DNA of 64,000 nucleotides from an uncultured Aquimarina sp. (GTDB lineage Bacteria; Bacteroidota; Bacteroidia; Flavobacteriales; Flavobacteriaceae): positions 372,001 to 436,000 of the forward strand of contig CANLEM010000003.1 in the NCBI GenBank assembly GCA_947489685.1. The letters are read 5' to 3'. Positions 15,706 to 23,672 of the stretch are shown one piece after another. The notes under the pieces were generated by a model. It saw nothing but the letters and a program-made list of their open reading frames with translations. It was not told where the DNA came from and did no database searches. Position 1 is the first letter of the stretch. The number at the start of each line of letters is the position of its first letter. Both the position numbers and the translations under genes were made by a program.

Positions 15706-17961
15706 TTACAGTAATTCCAGAATGTCATCAATAGTGTCTACGACCTTTTTTGCGTTCTCTTTTGTAAAACATAAAGGTGGTTTGGTTTTAAGAACATTAT
15801 CATACGGACCATCGGTACTGATAAGAATGTGGTTATCTCTTAGTTTGTTTTTGATATTTTGTGCCAAGGTTGTATCTGGTTCAAGAGTGTTTTCTTTTGT
15901 GATTTCAATTCCTAGAAACAGACCTGATCCTCTAACATCTCCGATACATGCGTGTTTTTTTCGAAGTTTAATAAATAGAGATTTATAATAATCTCCAACG
16001 ATCTTTGCATTTTGTTGTAAATTTTCATGCTCAATTATTTCTATAACCGATAGCGCTATAGCGCACGAAACCGGATTGCCACCAAATGAACTAAAGAATT
16101 CGACTCCTTTTCCAAATGATTCTGCTATTTGATCTGTGCATATGACAGCCCCCATAGGGTGCCCATTTGCCATTGGTTTTCCTACTATAACGATATCCGG
16201 AATTACTTCTTGAGCTTCATACCCCCAGTAATGATCTCCTAATCTACCAAAACCTGTTTGAACCTCATCACTTATACATACTCCTCCTTGGTTTCTTATT
16301 GCAGGGTAAATTTCTTTTAAGTATCCTTTGGCTAAGGGTACTTGACCACCACACCCAACAATAGGTTCGGCAATAAATAAGGCTAGAGGGTCTGCCGAAT
16401 CTTTTATTAATTGGATGGCATCTTTTGCGTATTTGGATCCAGCATCTTTTTTGTTGTATTTTCCTTTATAAGTATCTGGAATAGGAGTCTTTAAAACATG
16501 GTTTTTTTGACCTTGACCTTTTGGGTTATTAAACTTATAGTCACTGATGTCAATTGCGGTTTGTGTATTGCCATGATATCCATGCTCTAACACCATTATT
16601 TTTTTAAATTTGGTATGTGCTTTTGCCATTCGAATTGCTAAATCAGTAGCAGCACTTCCAGAGTTTACAAAATATACTTTGTTTAGTGAATCAGGAAATT
16701 TAGACAGTAATCTCTCAGAATAATCTGTCAATAAATCATAAATATATCTAGTATTAGTATTGAGTTTTGCAATTTGACGCTGCCCAGCATTTACCACCTT
16801 AGGGTGCGAATGGCCAACATGGGGAATATTATTGTAAGCATCTAAAAAAGTGTTACCGTAACTGTCATACATATATTGAAATGCAGCACGATCCATATAA
16901 ATAGGTTTCTCGTAACTTAAAGATAATATAGGACTTATGTGTCGATACCTTTTCTCGACCATTTCGGTGATGCCTTGTTGTTGATGTATAGGTAGCCCAA
17001 TTGCTGATCTAAATCTATTCTCGGCCTCTATTGGGTTAATAGTTAGCCAAACGTGTAGCATACTCCACGCATTTTTTTCACTAATCGAAGCATAAGCATT
17101 ATCCGGATTTACTTTTGCCGAGTGTGCAGAATTGCATACACTTATGGATAATCTGGCAGCAATGAGATAATACAAGATCTGGATTTCAATTTCTTCTAGA
17201 GGGAGTATACTATGGTATGACTTTAGAATGTAACAAGCCCATTTCAAAGGATCTTCTTTATCATAACAACCATAGGTAATGGTCACGGCTAGTTCATTTA
17301 TTAGAGGGGAATAGGCTAAATCACCAAAATCAATAATACCTGAGACGTTATTATTTTTAACGAGTATATTCCATTCGTTGGCATCATTATGAATAATTTG
17401 TTTTCTTAACTCATGAAGAACTGGTGATACATTTTCCTCAAATTGCTGAAAAAAGTATACTACTATATTTCTATCGCTACTATTAATAATATCATTGATA
17501 TACTTTTTGTTCAAAAATAAATATTGGATATCCCATTCCCAACACCTAGACTGGATTGTGTAATTTGTAATTTTACCCAGATGAATATCCATCTTTGCCA
17601 TAAAGACTCCAAGAGATTGAAACAGTTCTTTTGACGACTCAATATCTCCTATAAAAGTGCCATCAAGATAAGATAAAGCTCTGTATATTGATTTTTTATT
17701 GTCGTTTACATCGGTTTTAAGTGTTAATCCATCTACGAATTCTACGGGAGCAGGAAATTTAGTAGTATCATTTTGATTAATGGCAAGAAGGATCTCTATT
17801 TCGGCCCTTAAAAGGTCTAACAATTCTTGAGAATAGGGGTACGTTTTAAAAATGTACTTATGATCTTTTGATGTTATCAGATAATTAGTATTGTCATAGC
17901 CTACGAGTTTCTTAATATCAAAGTCAACCAATCCAAAAAGTTTCTGTATTAGAATATCCAT
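15706..17961 (-). CDS. Fusion: hydroxylysine-kinase-like (APH fold) + class III phospho-lyase/aminotransferase
   Basis: One 751-residue chain with two enzymes. Residues 1 to about 330 are an aminoglycoside-phosphotransferase-fold kinase: IIHNDANEWNILV gives the catalytic HxDxxxxN and VSGIIDFGDLAYS the Mg-binding DFGD, resembling hydroxylysine kinase (HYKK/AGPHD1). Residues about 335-751 are a PLP class III fold with the Schiff-base lysine in IVIVGKPMANGHPMGAV and a C-terminal STDGPYDNVLKTKPPLCF closely like the phospho-lyases ETNPPL and PHYKPL. The expected chemistry is phosphorylation of 5-hydroxylysine (or ethanolamine) followed by elimination of phosphate and ammonia, giving 2-aminoadipate semialdehyde (or acetaldehyde). 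Substrate is inferred. Transcribed alone. Confidence 0.85.
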   Translation of the reverse strand: MDILIQKLFGLVDFDIKKLVGYDNTNYLITSKDHKYIFKTYPYSQELLDLLRAEIEILLAINQNDTTKFPAPVEFVDGLTLKTDVNDNKKSIYRALSYLDGTFIGDIESSKELFQSLGVFMAKMDIHLGKITNYTIQSRCWEWDIQYLFLNKKYINDIINSSDRNIVVYFFQQFEENVSPVLHELRKQIIHNDANEWNILVKNNNVSGIIDFGDLAYSPLINELAVTITYGCYDKEDPLKWACYILKSYHSILPLEEIEIQILYYLIAARLSISVCNSAHSAKVNPDNAYASISEKNAWSMLHVWLTINPIEAENRFRSAIGLPIHQQQGITEMVEKRYRHISPILSLSYEKPIYMDRAAFQYMYDSYGNTFLDAYNNIPHVGHSHPKVVNAGQRQIAKLNTNTRYIYDLLTDYSERLLSKFPDSLNKVYFVNSGSAATDLAIRMAKAHTKFKKIMVLEHGYHGNTQTAIDISDYKFNNPKGQGQKNHVLKTPIPDTYKGKYNKKDAGSKYAKDAIQLIKDSADPLALFIAEPIVGCGGQVPLAKGYLKEIYPAIRNQGGVCISDEVQTGFGRLGDHYWGYEAQEVIPDIVIVGKPMANGHPMGAVICTDQIAESFGKGVEFFSSFGGNPVSCAIALSVIEIIEHENLQQNAKIVGDYYKSLFIKLRKKHACIGDVRGSGLFLGIEITKENTLEPDTTLAQNIKNKLRDNHILISTDGPYDNVLKTKPPLCFTKENAKKVVDTIDDILELL

Positions 17962-18163
17962 AATAAAACAATATTTCGAGTTTTAAATATACTCTTTTTA
18001 TGAGCTATTATGTTCGTTTTTGGTGTAATGAAGGATTAATAATAAATCTGACTTTTAATTGGATGAGATATATAAAATTTATTTATTAAAACGACTAGGA
18101 ATTATGTGTAATAATCAACTTTGTTTTTTTTCAATACAATTAATTTAACGGGCAAAACAAAAA

Positions 18164-19990
18164 TTAAATATCCAAGTCAAAAGAAGAACGTAATTTATCA
18201 ATTAATGGATTCTTTTCTCTTAATTTTTCATACTTATCCTGAGGCGTAAAAGCATATTTTTTTGAAGCTTCCTCATTCACAGTGATGATAAGCTCAACAC
18301 TATAATTATTTAATTCTTTATATAAAAATTGAAACAAACCAGGAAGAGCGTTTTCTAAATCAACTTTCATAGATTGATTAGGTAACTCAAGATGAATTTT
18401 TTCATCTTTCAATACAGGTATATTCATCGCGAACATTGAACCAATGATACGTTCTCCTTTTTTATCCTGCATTTTACCATATGCTACCCAAGCTTCCTGC
18501 ATTTCGGATTCTGTAAATTTTTCGGTAGGAAGATTTTTGGGATCAACAATATTATCAACCTTCTTTTCGAGATGTTCTTTCTTTTTTCTAATGCTGCTAA
18601 GGGATAATCCAGAAGTTTTTCGTTGCTTGGCAATGACAACCGGTTTTTTTTCTGTTACCGTAGTTGGTGGCTCCTTTTCGACTATAACATTAGATGTTTG
18701 AGGATTTTCTTGAATAGTGTTTTGTTCCTCAATTTGATCTTGTTGTGTTACTTCCTGTTTTTGGGTTTCCGATAAATTAGTGACTTCAGTTTCTTTTGCT
18801 GTACTTTCTGTAGTCTCTACTTTCTCAGTAGCAACTTGTTTAGCTTCTTTTGAAACCTTTATAGCGGTTATGCCTTTTTCTTTGAAATAAGAGGGAGGTA
18901 TTATGTAGGGTTTGTCATTTTTTTTTTCTCCGTCCGGTGATAGGACAGAGGCTAATTGCATCAAACATAATTCTACAAGCAATCTTTGGTTTCGACTGGT
19001 TTTGTATTTCAGATCACAATCATTGGCCAATGAAATGCCTTTAATGAGAAAATCATGAGGTGCTTTTTGAGATTGCTCAAGGTATTTTGCTTTTGTTTGT
19101 TCCCCAACTTCTAAAAGTGTAATAGTAGCTTGGTTTTTACAAACTAGTAAATCTCTAAAGTGCGATGCTAAACCAGCAATAAAATGATGCCCGTCAAATC
19201 CTAGAGCTAGAATTTCATTAAACTCTATTAATAATTGTGGAATATTGTTTTGTAATATTAAATCGGTAACTTTAAAATAAGTCTCATAATCTAATACATT
19301 TAGATTTTCGGTTACTGCCTGTCTTGTAAGGTTTTTTCCACTAAAACTAACAACACGATCAAAGATAGAGAGCGCATCACGCATTGCTCCATCTGCTTTT
19401 TGAGCAATGATCTGTAAAGCGTCCTCATCGGCGGTAATACCTTCTTGAGCAGCTACTTGCATTAAATGATTCTTGGCGTCTGTAACCGTGATCCTTTTAA
19501 AATCAAATATTTGACATCTAGATAAAATCGTAGGTATGATCTTATGTTTTTCGGTGGTCGCCAGAATGAAGATAGCATGTTTAGGAGGTTCTTCTAATGT
19601 TTTTAAAAAAGCATTAAAAGCCGCTTGCGATAACATATGTACCTCATCAATAATGTATACTTTGTATTTGCCTACTTGAGGAGGGATTCGGACTTGATCA
19701 ATCAAGCTACGTATATCATCAACAGAATTATTCGAAGCAGCATCGAGTTCAAAAATATTAAAGGCAAAATCTTCATCAGGATGTTCATTGCCATCTTGAT
19801 TAATTGTTTTTGCCAATATCCTGGCACAAGATGTTTTTCCTACACCACGGGGACCAGTAAATAATAAAGCTTGAGCTAAATGATTATTATCAATAGCATT
19901 AAGTAGCGTATTGGTAATAGCCTGTTGACCCACAACATCTTTGAATGTTTGGGGTCTGTATTTACGCGCCGATACTATGAAATGCTCCAT
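18164..19990 (-). CDS. dnaX: DNA polymerase III subunit gamma/tau
   Basis: Clamp-loader ATPase of the replisome. The start at 19990 gives EHFIVSARKYRPQTF, the canonical N-terminus; an in-frame start nine codons earlier adds unrelated residues. Walker A is GPRGVGKTSCARILAKT near residue 38, Walker B YIIDEVHMLS near 107, and the sensor region LATTEKHKI near 143. A Glu/Thr/Gln-rich linker spans about 375-470, followed by a tau-type C-terminal domain. Unlike the E. coli protein, the region after Walker A has no Cys4 zinc module. A perfect -7 box TAACTTTG lies at 19996-20003 on the minus strand, so close to the start that the mRNA could be nearly leaderless. Confidence 0.95.
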   Translation of the reverse strand: MEHFIVSARKYRPQTFKDVVGQQAITNTLLNAIDNNHLAQALLFTGPRGVGKTSCARILAKTINQDGNEHPDEDFAFNIFELDAASNNSVDDIRSLIDQVRIPPQVGKYKVYIIDEVHMLSQAAFNAFLKTLEEPPKHAIFILATTEKHKIIPTILSRCQIFDFKRITVTDAKNHLMQVAAQEGITADEDALQIIAQKADGAMRDALSIFDRVVSFSGKNLTRQAVTENLNVLDYETYFKVTDLILQNNIPQLLIEFNEILALGFDGHHFIAGLASHFRDLLVCKNQATITLLEVGEQTKAKYLEQSQKAPHDFLIKGISLANDCDLKYKTSRNQRLLVELCLMQLASVLSPDGEKKNDKPYIIPPSYFKEKGITAIKVSKEAKQVATEKVETTESTAKETEVTNLSETQKQEVTQQDQIEEQNTIQENPQTSNVIVEKEPPTTVTEKKPVVIAKQRKTSGLSLSSIRKKKEHLEKKVDNIVDPKNLPTEKFTESEMQEAWVAYGKMQDKKGERIIGSMFAMNIPVLKDEKIHLELPNQSMKVDLENALPGLFQFLYKELNNYSVELIITVNEEASKKYAFTPQDKYEKLREKNPLIDKLRSSFDLDI

Positions 19991-20107
19991 TAATACAAAG
20001 TTAAAAATTGAATGCAAATATCATATACTGGTGTGTGGTTTTTATCTTTAGTTATTAACAGTCAAAAAATAATTAAGAAATATAAATTCAGAACTTATAA
20101 TTATGAT

Positions 20108-20115
20108 ATTTTTGC
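20108..20115 (+). promoter_or_regulatory. Predicted rnpB promoter -7 box TATTTTTG
   Basis: Perfect TAnnTTTG placed so that transcription would begin about 6 bases downstream, exactly at the predicted 5' end of RNase P RNA. No clear -33 TTG. Confidence 0.6.
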
Positions 20116-20118
20116 ACG

Positions 20119-20421
20119 AAGCAGATCACTTTATCGCGGCCTTAGGGTCGAGGAAAGTCCGGACACCGTAGCGCAGTATAGCGGGTAACGCCCGTCCGTC
20201 GAGAGGCGAGGACAAGTGCAGCAGAAAGAATGTACAGGTAATGCTGTAGTGAAATCAGGTAAACTCTATACGGTGCAACGCCATGTATACCAGCTTTTAA
20301 GGGTTGCGCGCCCGATGCTGGAGGGTAGGCGGTTTGATCCCAATAGTAATGTTGGGGCTAGATAAATGATAAGGAGCTTGAATATTCGAGATACAGAATC
20401 CGGCTTATGATCTGCTTTTTT
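20119..20421 (+). ncRNA. rnpB: RNase P RNA (bacterial class A)
   Basis: Catalytic RNA of RNase P, which removes 5' leaders from pre-tRNA. The hallmark GAGGAAAGTCCGGAC starts at 20151, the conserved middle segments GCAGCAGAAAG and GGTAAACTC follow, and the closing segment ATCCGGCTTATGATCTGCT ends the molecule. The P1 helix pairs 20120-20129 perfectly with 20408-20417. A run of Ts directly after P1 (20415-20422) can serve as the terminator. It lies between divergent dnaX and bshA with its own promoter box. Confidence 0.96.
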
Positions 20422-20491
20422 TTAAAACTACTTTAACAATATGCAATACTAATTTTCTTGTACCTTGTACCGCAAGAAAAATTGTCTCGAA

Positions 20492-21619
20492 ATGAAAATT
20501 GCTATTGTTTGTTATCCAACCTTTGGAGGTAGTGGAGTAGTGGCTACAGAGCTGGGGAGTGCACTTGCTAAGCTTAACCATGAAGTTCACTTTGTTACTT
20601 ATAAACAACCTGTTCGTTTAGATTTGTTAAACCCTAACCTTCATTTTCATGAGGTTCATGTACCAGAATACCCTCTTTTTCATTATCAACCGTATGAACT
20701 AGCATTGTCCAGTAAACTGGTAGATACTATAAAAAAACACGATATAGACGTGCTTCATGTACATTATGCTATACCTCATGCCTATGCCGGGTATATGGCT
20801 AAGAAAATGTTAGAAGAGGAAGGAATTTTTATTCCTATGGTTACTACATTGCACGGTACAGATATTACTTTGGTTGGTAATCACCCTTTCTATAAACCAG
20901 CGGTTACTTTTAGTATTAATAACAGTGATATAGTAACTTCGGTTTCTGAAAGTTTGAAAGACGATACATTACGATTATTTGATATTAAAAAAGAAATTAA
21001 AGTAGTCCCAAATTTTATTGATGTAAGTCATAGAAAAACTAGTTTTACCGATTGCCAAAGAGAACTTATGGCGACTCCCGAAGAACGTATCGTAACGCAT
21101 ATTAGTAATTTTAGAGCTGTAAAACGAATCACAGATATTATTGATATCTTTTATAATATTCAAAAACAAATGCCAGCTAAGTTATTAATGGTTGGTGAAG
21201 GACCAGAACGTAAACCTGCCGAAGAGAAATGTAAAGAACTAGGTATTAAAGAAAAAGTAATTTTCTTTGGTAATAGTAACGAAATAGATAAAATCCTTTG
21301 TTTCTCAGACCTGTTTTTACTTCCTTCAGAGCGTGAGAGCTTTGGATTAGCGGCATTAGAAGCAATGGTTAATAAGGTTCCTGTAATATCTAGTGACGCA
21401 GGAGGTATTCCTGAAGTAAATCAACACGGAGTTTCTGGATATTTAAGCAAAGTGGGAGATATCAAAAGTATGTCTGAAAATGCAATTAAAATTCTGGAAG
21501 ATGATAATAGACTAGAAATGTTTAAACAAAATGCATTTAAAGAAGCAGAAAAATTCGATGTAAACGAAATCGTTCCTAAATATATTGCTTTATACGAAGG
21601 CGCACTTGCAATATCCTAG
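20492..21619 (+). CDS. bshA: N-acetyl-alpha-D-glucosaminyl L-malate synthase BshA
   Basis: GT4 glycosyltransferase that joins UDP-GlcNAc and L-malate, the first step of bacillithiol synthesis. The start at 20492 yields MKIAIVCYPTFGGSGVVATE, the family N-terminus; the frame extends nine codons upstream to a TTG but those residues are unrelated. The 375-residue chain has VLHVHYAIPHAYAGYMAKK near residue 83, the HGTD segment near 117, and the C-terminal nucleotide site PSERESFGLAALEAM (E-x7-E) near 275. bshB and bshC are not in the window. It begins 70 bases after rnpB. Confidence 0.95.
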   Translation: MKIAIVCYPTFGGSGVVATELGSALAKLNHEVHFVTYKQPVRLDLLNPNLHFHEVHVPEYPLFHYQPYELALSSKLVDTIKKHDIDVLHVHYAIPHAYAGYMAKKMLEEEGIFIPMVTTLHGTDITLVGNHPFYKPAVTFSINNSDIVTSVSESLKDDTLRLFDIKKEIKVVPNFIDVSHRKTSFTDCQRELMATPEERIVTHISNFRAVKRITDIIDIFYNIQKQMPAKLLMVGEGPERKPAEEKCKELGIKEKVIFFGNSNEIDKILCFSDLFLLPSERESFGLAALEAMVNKVPVISSDAGGIPEVNQHGVSGYLSKVGDIKSMSENAIKILEDDNRLEMFKQNAFKEAEKFDVNEIVPKYIALYEGALAIS

Positions 21620-21645
21620 GAACGATTATGTCTGTAGTTTATGTA

Positions 21646-22134
21646 TTAAAATTGATATCTTACACCAAGTCCAATATCTAGGTCAAGATCATCATTAAAA
21701 TCTCCAAAACCAATTTCTGGTCTTAGGTCCAGAGAGATAAGCAATGGGATGTCAAAGTCGTACTCTATACCGATATCTCCGGCAATAAAAAAGTAACTGT
21801 CGCTGCTATCACCTCCAGGAAGATCATTGTCAAAATCAACAATACCAATTCCTCCACCAGGTCCTACATACCAATTAAACCCTTTATCAAGGTTAAAAAC
21901 CCATTGGTATAATCCTGTTAATTTAATAGCATTACCAGCATCAAAATCTCTCCAACCAAGATCAAATTCTAATCGATTGCCATTATTTAGGCCTCTTTGA
22001 TACGAAACTTCTGCTCCAAATCCATCATTATCCCCGAATCTAACTCCGATAGCATTTTTAGAAATTTCTTGTGATTGAATAGTACTTATTGAAGCTAAAA
22101 TAAAAGCCGCAATGAATAAAATACGTTTCGTCAT
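21646..22134 (-). CDS. Small outer-membrane beta-barrel protein (162 aa)
   Basis: Signal peptide (cleavage near QSQ, residue 21) followed by alternating strands rich in Gly, Asp and aromatics: IGVRFGDNDGFGAEVSYQRG, RLEFDLGWRDF, GLYQWVFNL and the C-terminal LDIGLGVRYQF, ending in Phe as outer-membrane barrels do. It should be an eight-stranded barrel. No ligand or enzyme motif is recognisable. A perfect -7 box lies 28 bases upstream. It converges with bshA. Confidence 0.82.
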   Translation of the reverse strand: MTKRILFIAAFILASISTIQSQEISKNAIGVRFGDNDGFGAEVSYQRGLNNGNRLEFDLGWRDFDAGNAIKLTGLYQWVFNLDKGFNWYVGPGGGIGIVDFDNDLPGGDSSDSYFFIAGDIGIEYDFDIPLLISLDLRPEIGFGDFNDDLDLDIGLGVRYQF

Positions 22135-22161
22135 AGTAAATAGGTTTTAGATTTATTGTCT

Positions 22162-22169
22162 CAAATATA
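22162..22169 (-). promoter_or_regulatory. Predicted barrel-gene promoter -7 box TATATTTG
   Basis: Perfect TAnnTTTG on the minus strand, 28 bases before the start at 22134. Just upstream, 22172-22178 and 22190-22196 form a 7-bp inverted repeat (GTTACAT...ATGTAAC) that could be an operator or the weak end of the DUF1338 transcript. Confidence 0.45.
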
Positions 22170-22208
22170 ACGTTACATATTTATATTTAATGTAACTAAG
22201 TATATTTT

Positions 22209-23024
22209 TTACATAGTTTTTTGCATTTTCATATCTGTACTTTCAAAAATTTTATCTGCAGAATTGGCTACGAAACCAGTAAACAAGGTGCCGTTTTCTT
22301 GTGGGTATCGATACGAGAATTCGTAATAACACGTTGTGATTTTCTCTATTCCTTCTTCAAAATCAACCTCAATAGTATCGGCCAAAATGCTAGACTGTTG
22401 TAATAACAGTTCTTTGGTACCTTTTATTTCGCCTCCAGAAGAATTAATTTCGAAACCATTTGATTTAAGAAATTCATTTACACCAGGAAGATTATTAAAA
22501 GAATCTAATTTATTGACATCGACTGTGAAATGATTCGAACAAAAACCATTTACATACATCCAGGCAGCATACTCCGATTCTTCTAGTAAAAATTGATAGG
22601 TTTTGAAAGATGGTGTAGACCAAACTCTACCTTTAAGAATTAGATCTTCTGATAGATACAGACTTTGATCTACTTCATTTAAAATGTTACGAATGCAAGC
22701 TTGTAGATCAATAGAAAATTCTTCTAGTAATAGTTGACTAATAAAAATTTTTGGAGCACTTGGGTTGCTTTTATGCTCAAAATGCCTGGCAAATAGCTTC
22801 TTAGCTTCAAAATTATATTCACCTTTAGGTTCATATCCCATTTTTAAAAATGGTTGCGCTATTACATCAATATCTATCCTGGGGTCATTAAATGTTCGTA
22901 TAGCAATATGATCATTAACAACACTATCACCTTTGGCTTCGAACAAGGATTTCACCTTTTGAGCAGAAGGAGTCTTTGCAGTATATTGTTTCCATAACTC
23001 CTCAAAAAAATATATAGAATTCAT
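22209..23024 (-). CDS. DUF1338 protein, 2-oxoadipate dioxygenase/decarboxylase (HglS-like)
   Basis: DUF1338 family, whose characterised Pseudomonas putida member HglS is an Fe(II) enzyme converting 2-oxoadipate to D-2-hydroxyglutarate in lysine catabolism. The N-terminal VVNDHIAIRTF (His39), the CSNHFTVDVNKLD segment (His165) and YYEFSYRYP (Glu235) fit the expected His-His-Glu iron triad. At 271 residues it is shorter than HglS (over 450), as is usual for the short subgroup, so the reaction is inferred. It is divergent from an Lrp regulator and a D-2-hydroxyglutarate-dehydrogenase-like gene, which supports the assignment. Confidence 0.82.
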   Translation of the reverse strand: MNSIYFFEELWKQYTAKTPSAQKVKSLFEAKGDSVVNDHIAIRTFNDPRIDIDVIAQPFLKMGYEPKGEYNFEAKKLFARHFEHKSNPSAPKIFISQLLLEEFSIDLQACIRNILNEVDQSLYLSEDLILKGRVWSTPSFKTYQFLLEESEYAAWMYVNGFCSNHFTVDVNKLDSFNNLPGVNEFLKSNGFEINSSGGEIKGTKELLLQQSSILADTIEVDFEEGIEKITTCYYEFSYRYPQENGTLFTGFVANSADKIFESTDMKMQKTM

Positions 23025-23048
23025 TTCAATAACGTTTTTATTTTACGA

Positions 23049-23056
23049 CAAAATTA
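23049..23056 (-). promoter_or_regulatory. Predicted hglS-like promoter -7 box TAATTTTG
   Basis: Perfect -7 box on the minus strand, 25 bases before the DUF1338 start. The divergent lrp gene has an identical box on the other strand 53 bases away, so one Lrp dimer or octamer could cover both. Confidence 0.5.
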
Positions 23057-23109
23057 TTAGTTTTGATTATAATTAAACTGAAAATTATATTAATTAATTA
23101 CTTTAAAAT

Positions 23110-23117
23110 TAATTTTG
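23110..23117 (+). promoter_or_regulatory. Predicted lrp-ydiJ promoter -7 box TAATTTTG
   Basis: Perfect -7 box about 70 bases before the chosen lrp start at 23187. It overlaps the upstream TTG of the same frame (23115), which rules out that earlier start if this promoter is real. Confidence 0.5.
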
Positions 23118-23186
23118 TGTCAATTTAATTCTTTTGAAGTTTTATATGACCTATTTGATAATTTCACCTTTAATTTTTTGAAAATT

Positions 23187-23672
23187 ATGTACCATTTTGA
23201 TTATATAGATCAACAGATTTTATTGCATATCCGTGAAGATGCAAGAAAGCCTTTTTCTCAAATTGCTGAAGACTTAAAAATATCTAATTCTCTTGTACAT
23301 CAACGGATTAGAAAGTTAAAAGAACATGGGGTAATTCAAAAAGCTGAATTTGTAATAGACGAAAAGAAGATTGGGTATAGAACAAAATCTTATGTAGGTA
23401 TTCGGTTAAGAGAGGCTAGATATGCCGAGGAAGTAGTGGCTGGATTAAAAAAAATACCCGAAATTCTAGAATGTAATTACGTATCTGGTAATTATGCCAT
23501 TTTCATTCTTATTTTTGCATACGACAATCATCACTTAAGAAAGATTTTGTATGAAGAGGTACACCATATAGAAGGGGTAGCGGGAACAGATAGTTTTATT
23601 TGTTTTGATACTAATTTTAAAAGACCTGTTTCTTTGGATGCTTTAGTGAAAAAAGATAAATATGATCGATAG
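23187..23672 (+). CDS. Lrp/AsnC-family transcriptional regulator
   Basis: Feast-famine type regulator of 161 residues. The N-terminal helix-turn-helix is FSQIAEDLKISNSLVHQRIRK near residues 22-42, followed by an AsnC_trans_reg (RAM) ligand domain with YVGIRLREARY and IPEILECNYVSGNYAIFILIF. The ATG at 23187 gives the standard N-terminus. Its last 11 bases overlap the start of the FAD dehydrogenase gene, so the two are translationally coupled. Position between divergent catabolic genes suggests it senses lysine, 2-aminoadipate or a related amino acid and controls both; that is inference. Confidence 0.93.
   Translation: MYHFDYIDQQILLHIREDARKPFSQIAEDLKISNSLVHQRIRKLKEHGVIQKAEFVIDEKKIGYRTKSYVGIRLREARYAEEVVAGLKKIPEILECNYVSGNYAIFILIFAYDNHHLRKILYEEVHHIEGVAGTDSFICFDTNFKRPVSLDALVKKDKYDR

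Noticed and set aside
23115..23186. TTG start for the Lrp regulator
   Set aside because: It lies inside the predicted -7 box TAATTTTG; ATG at 23187 gives the standard family N-terminus.
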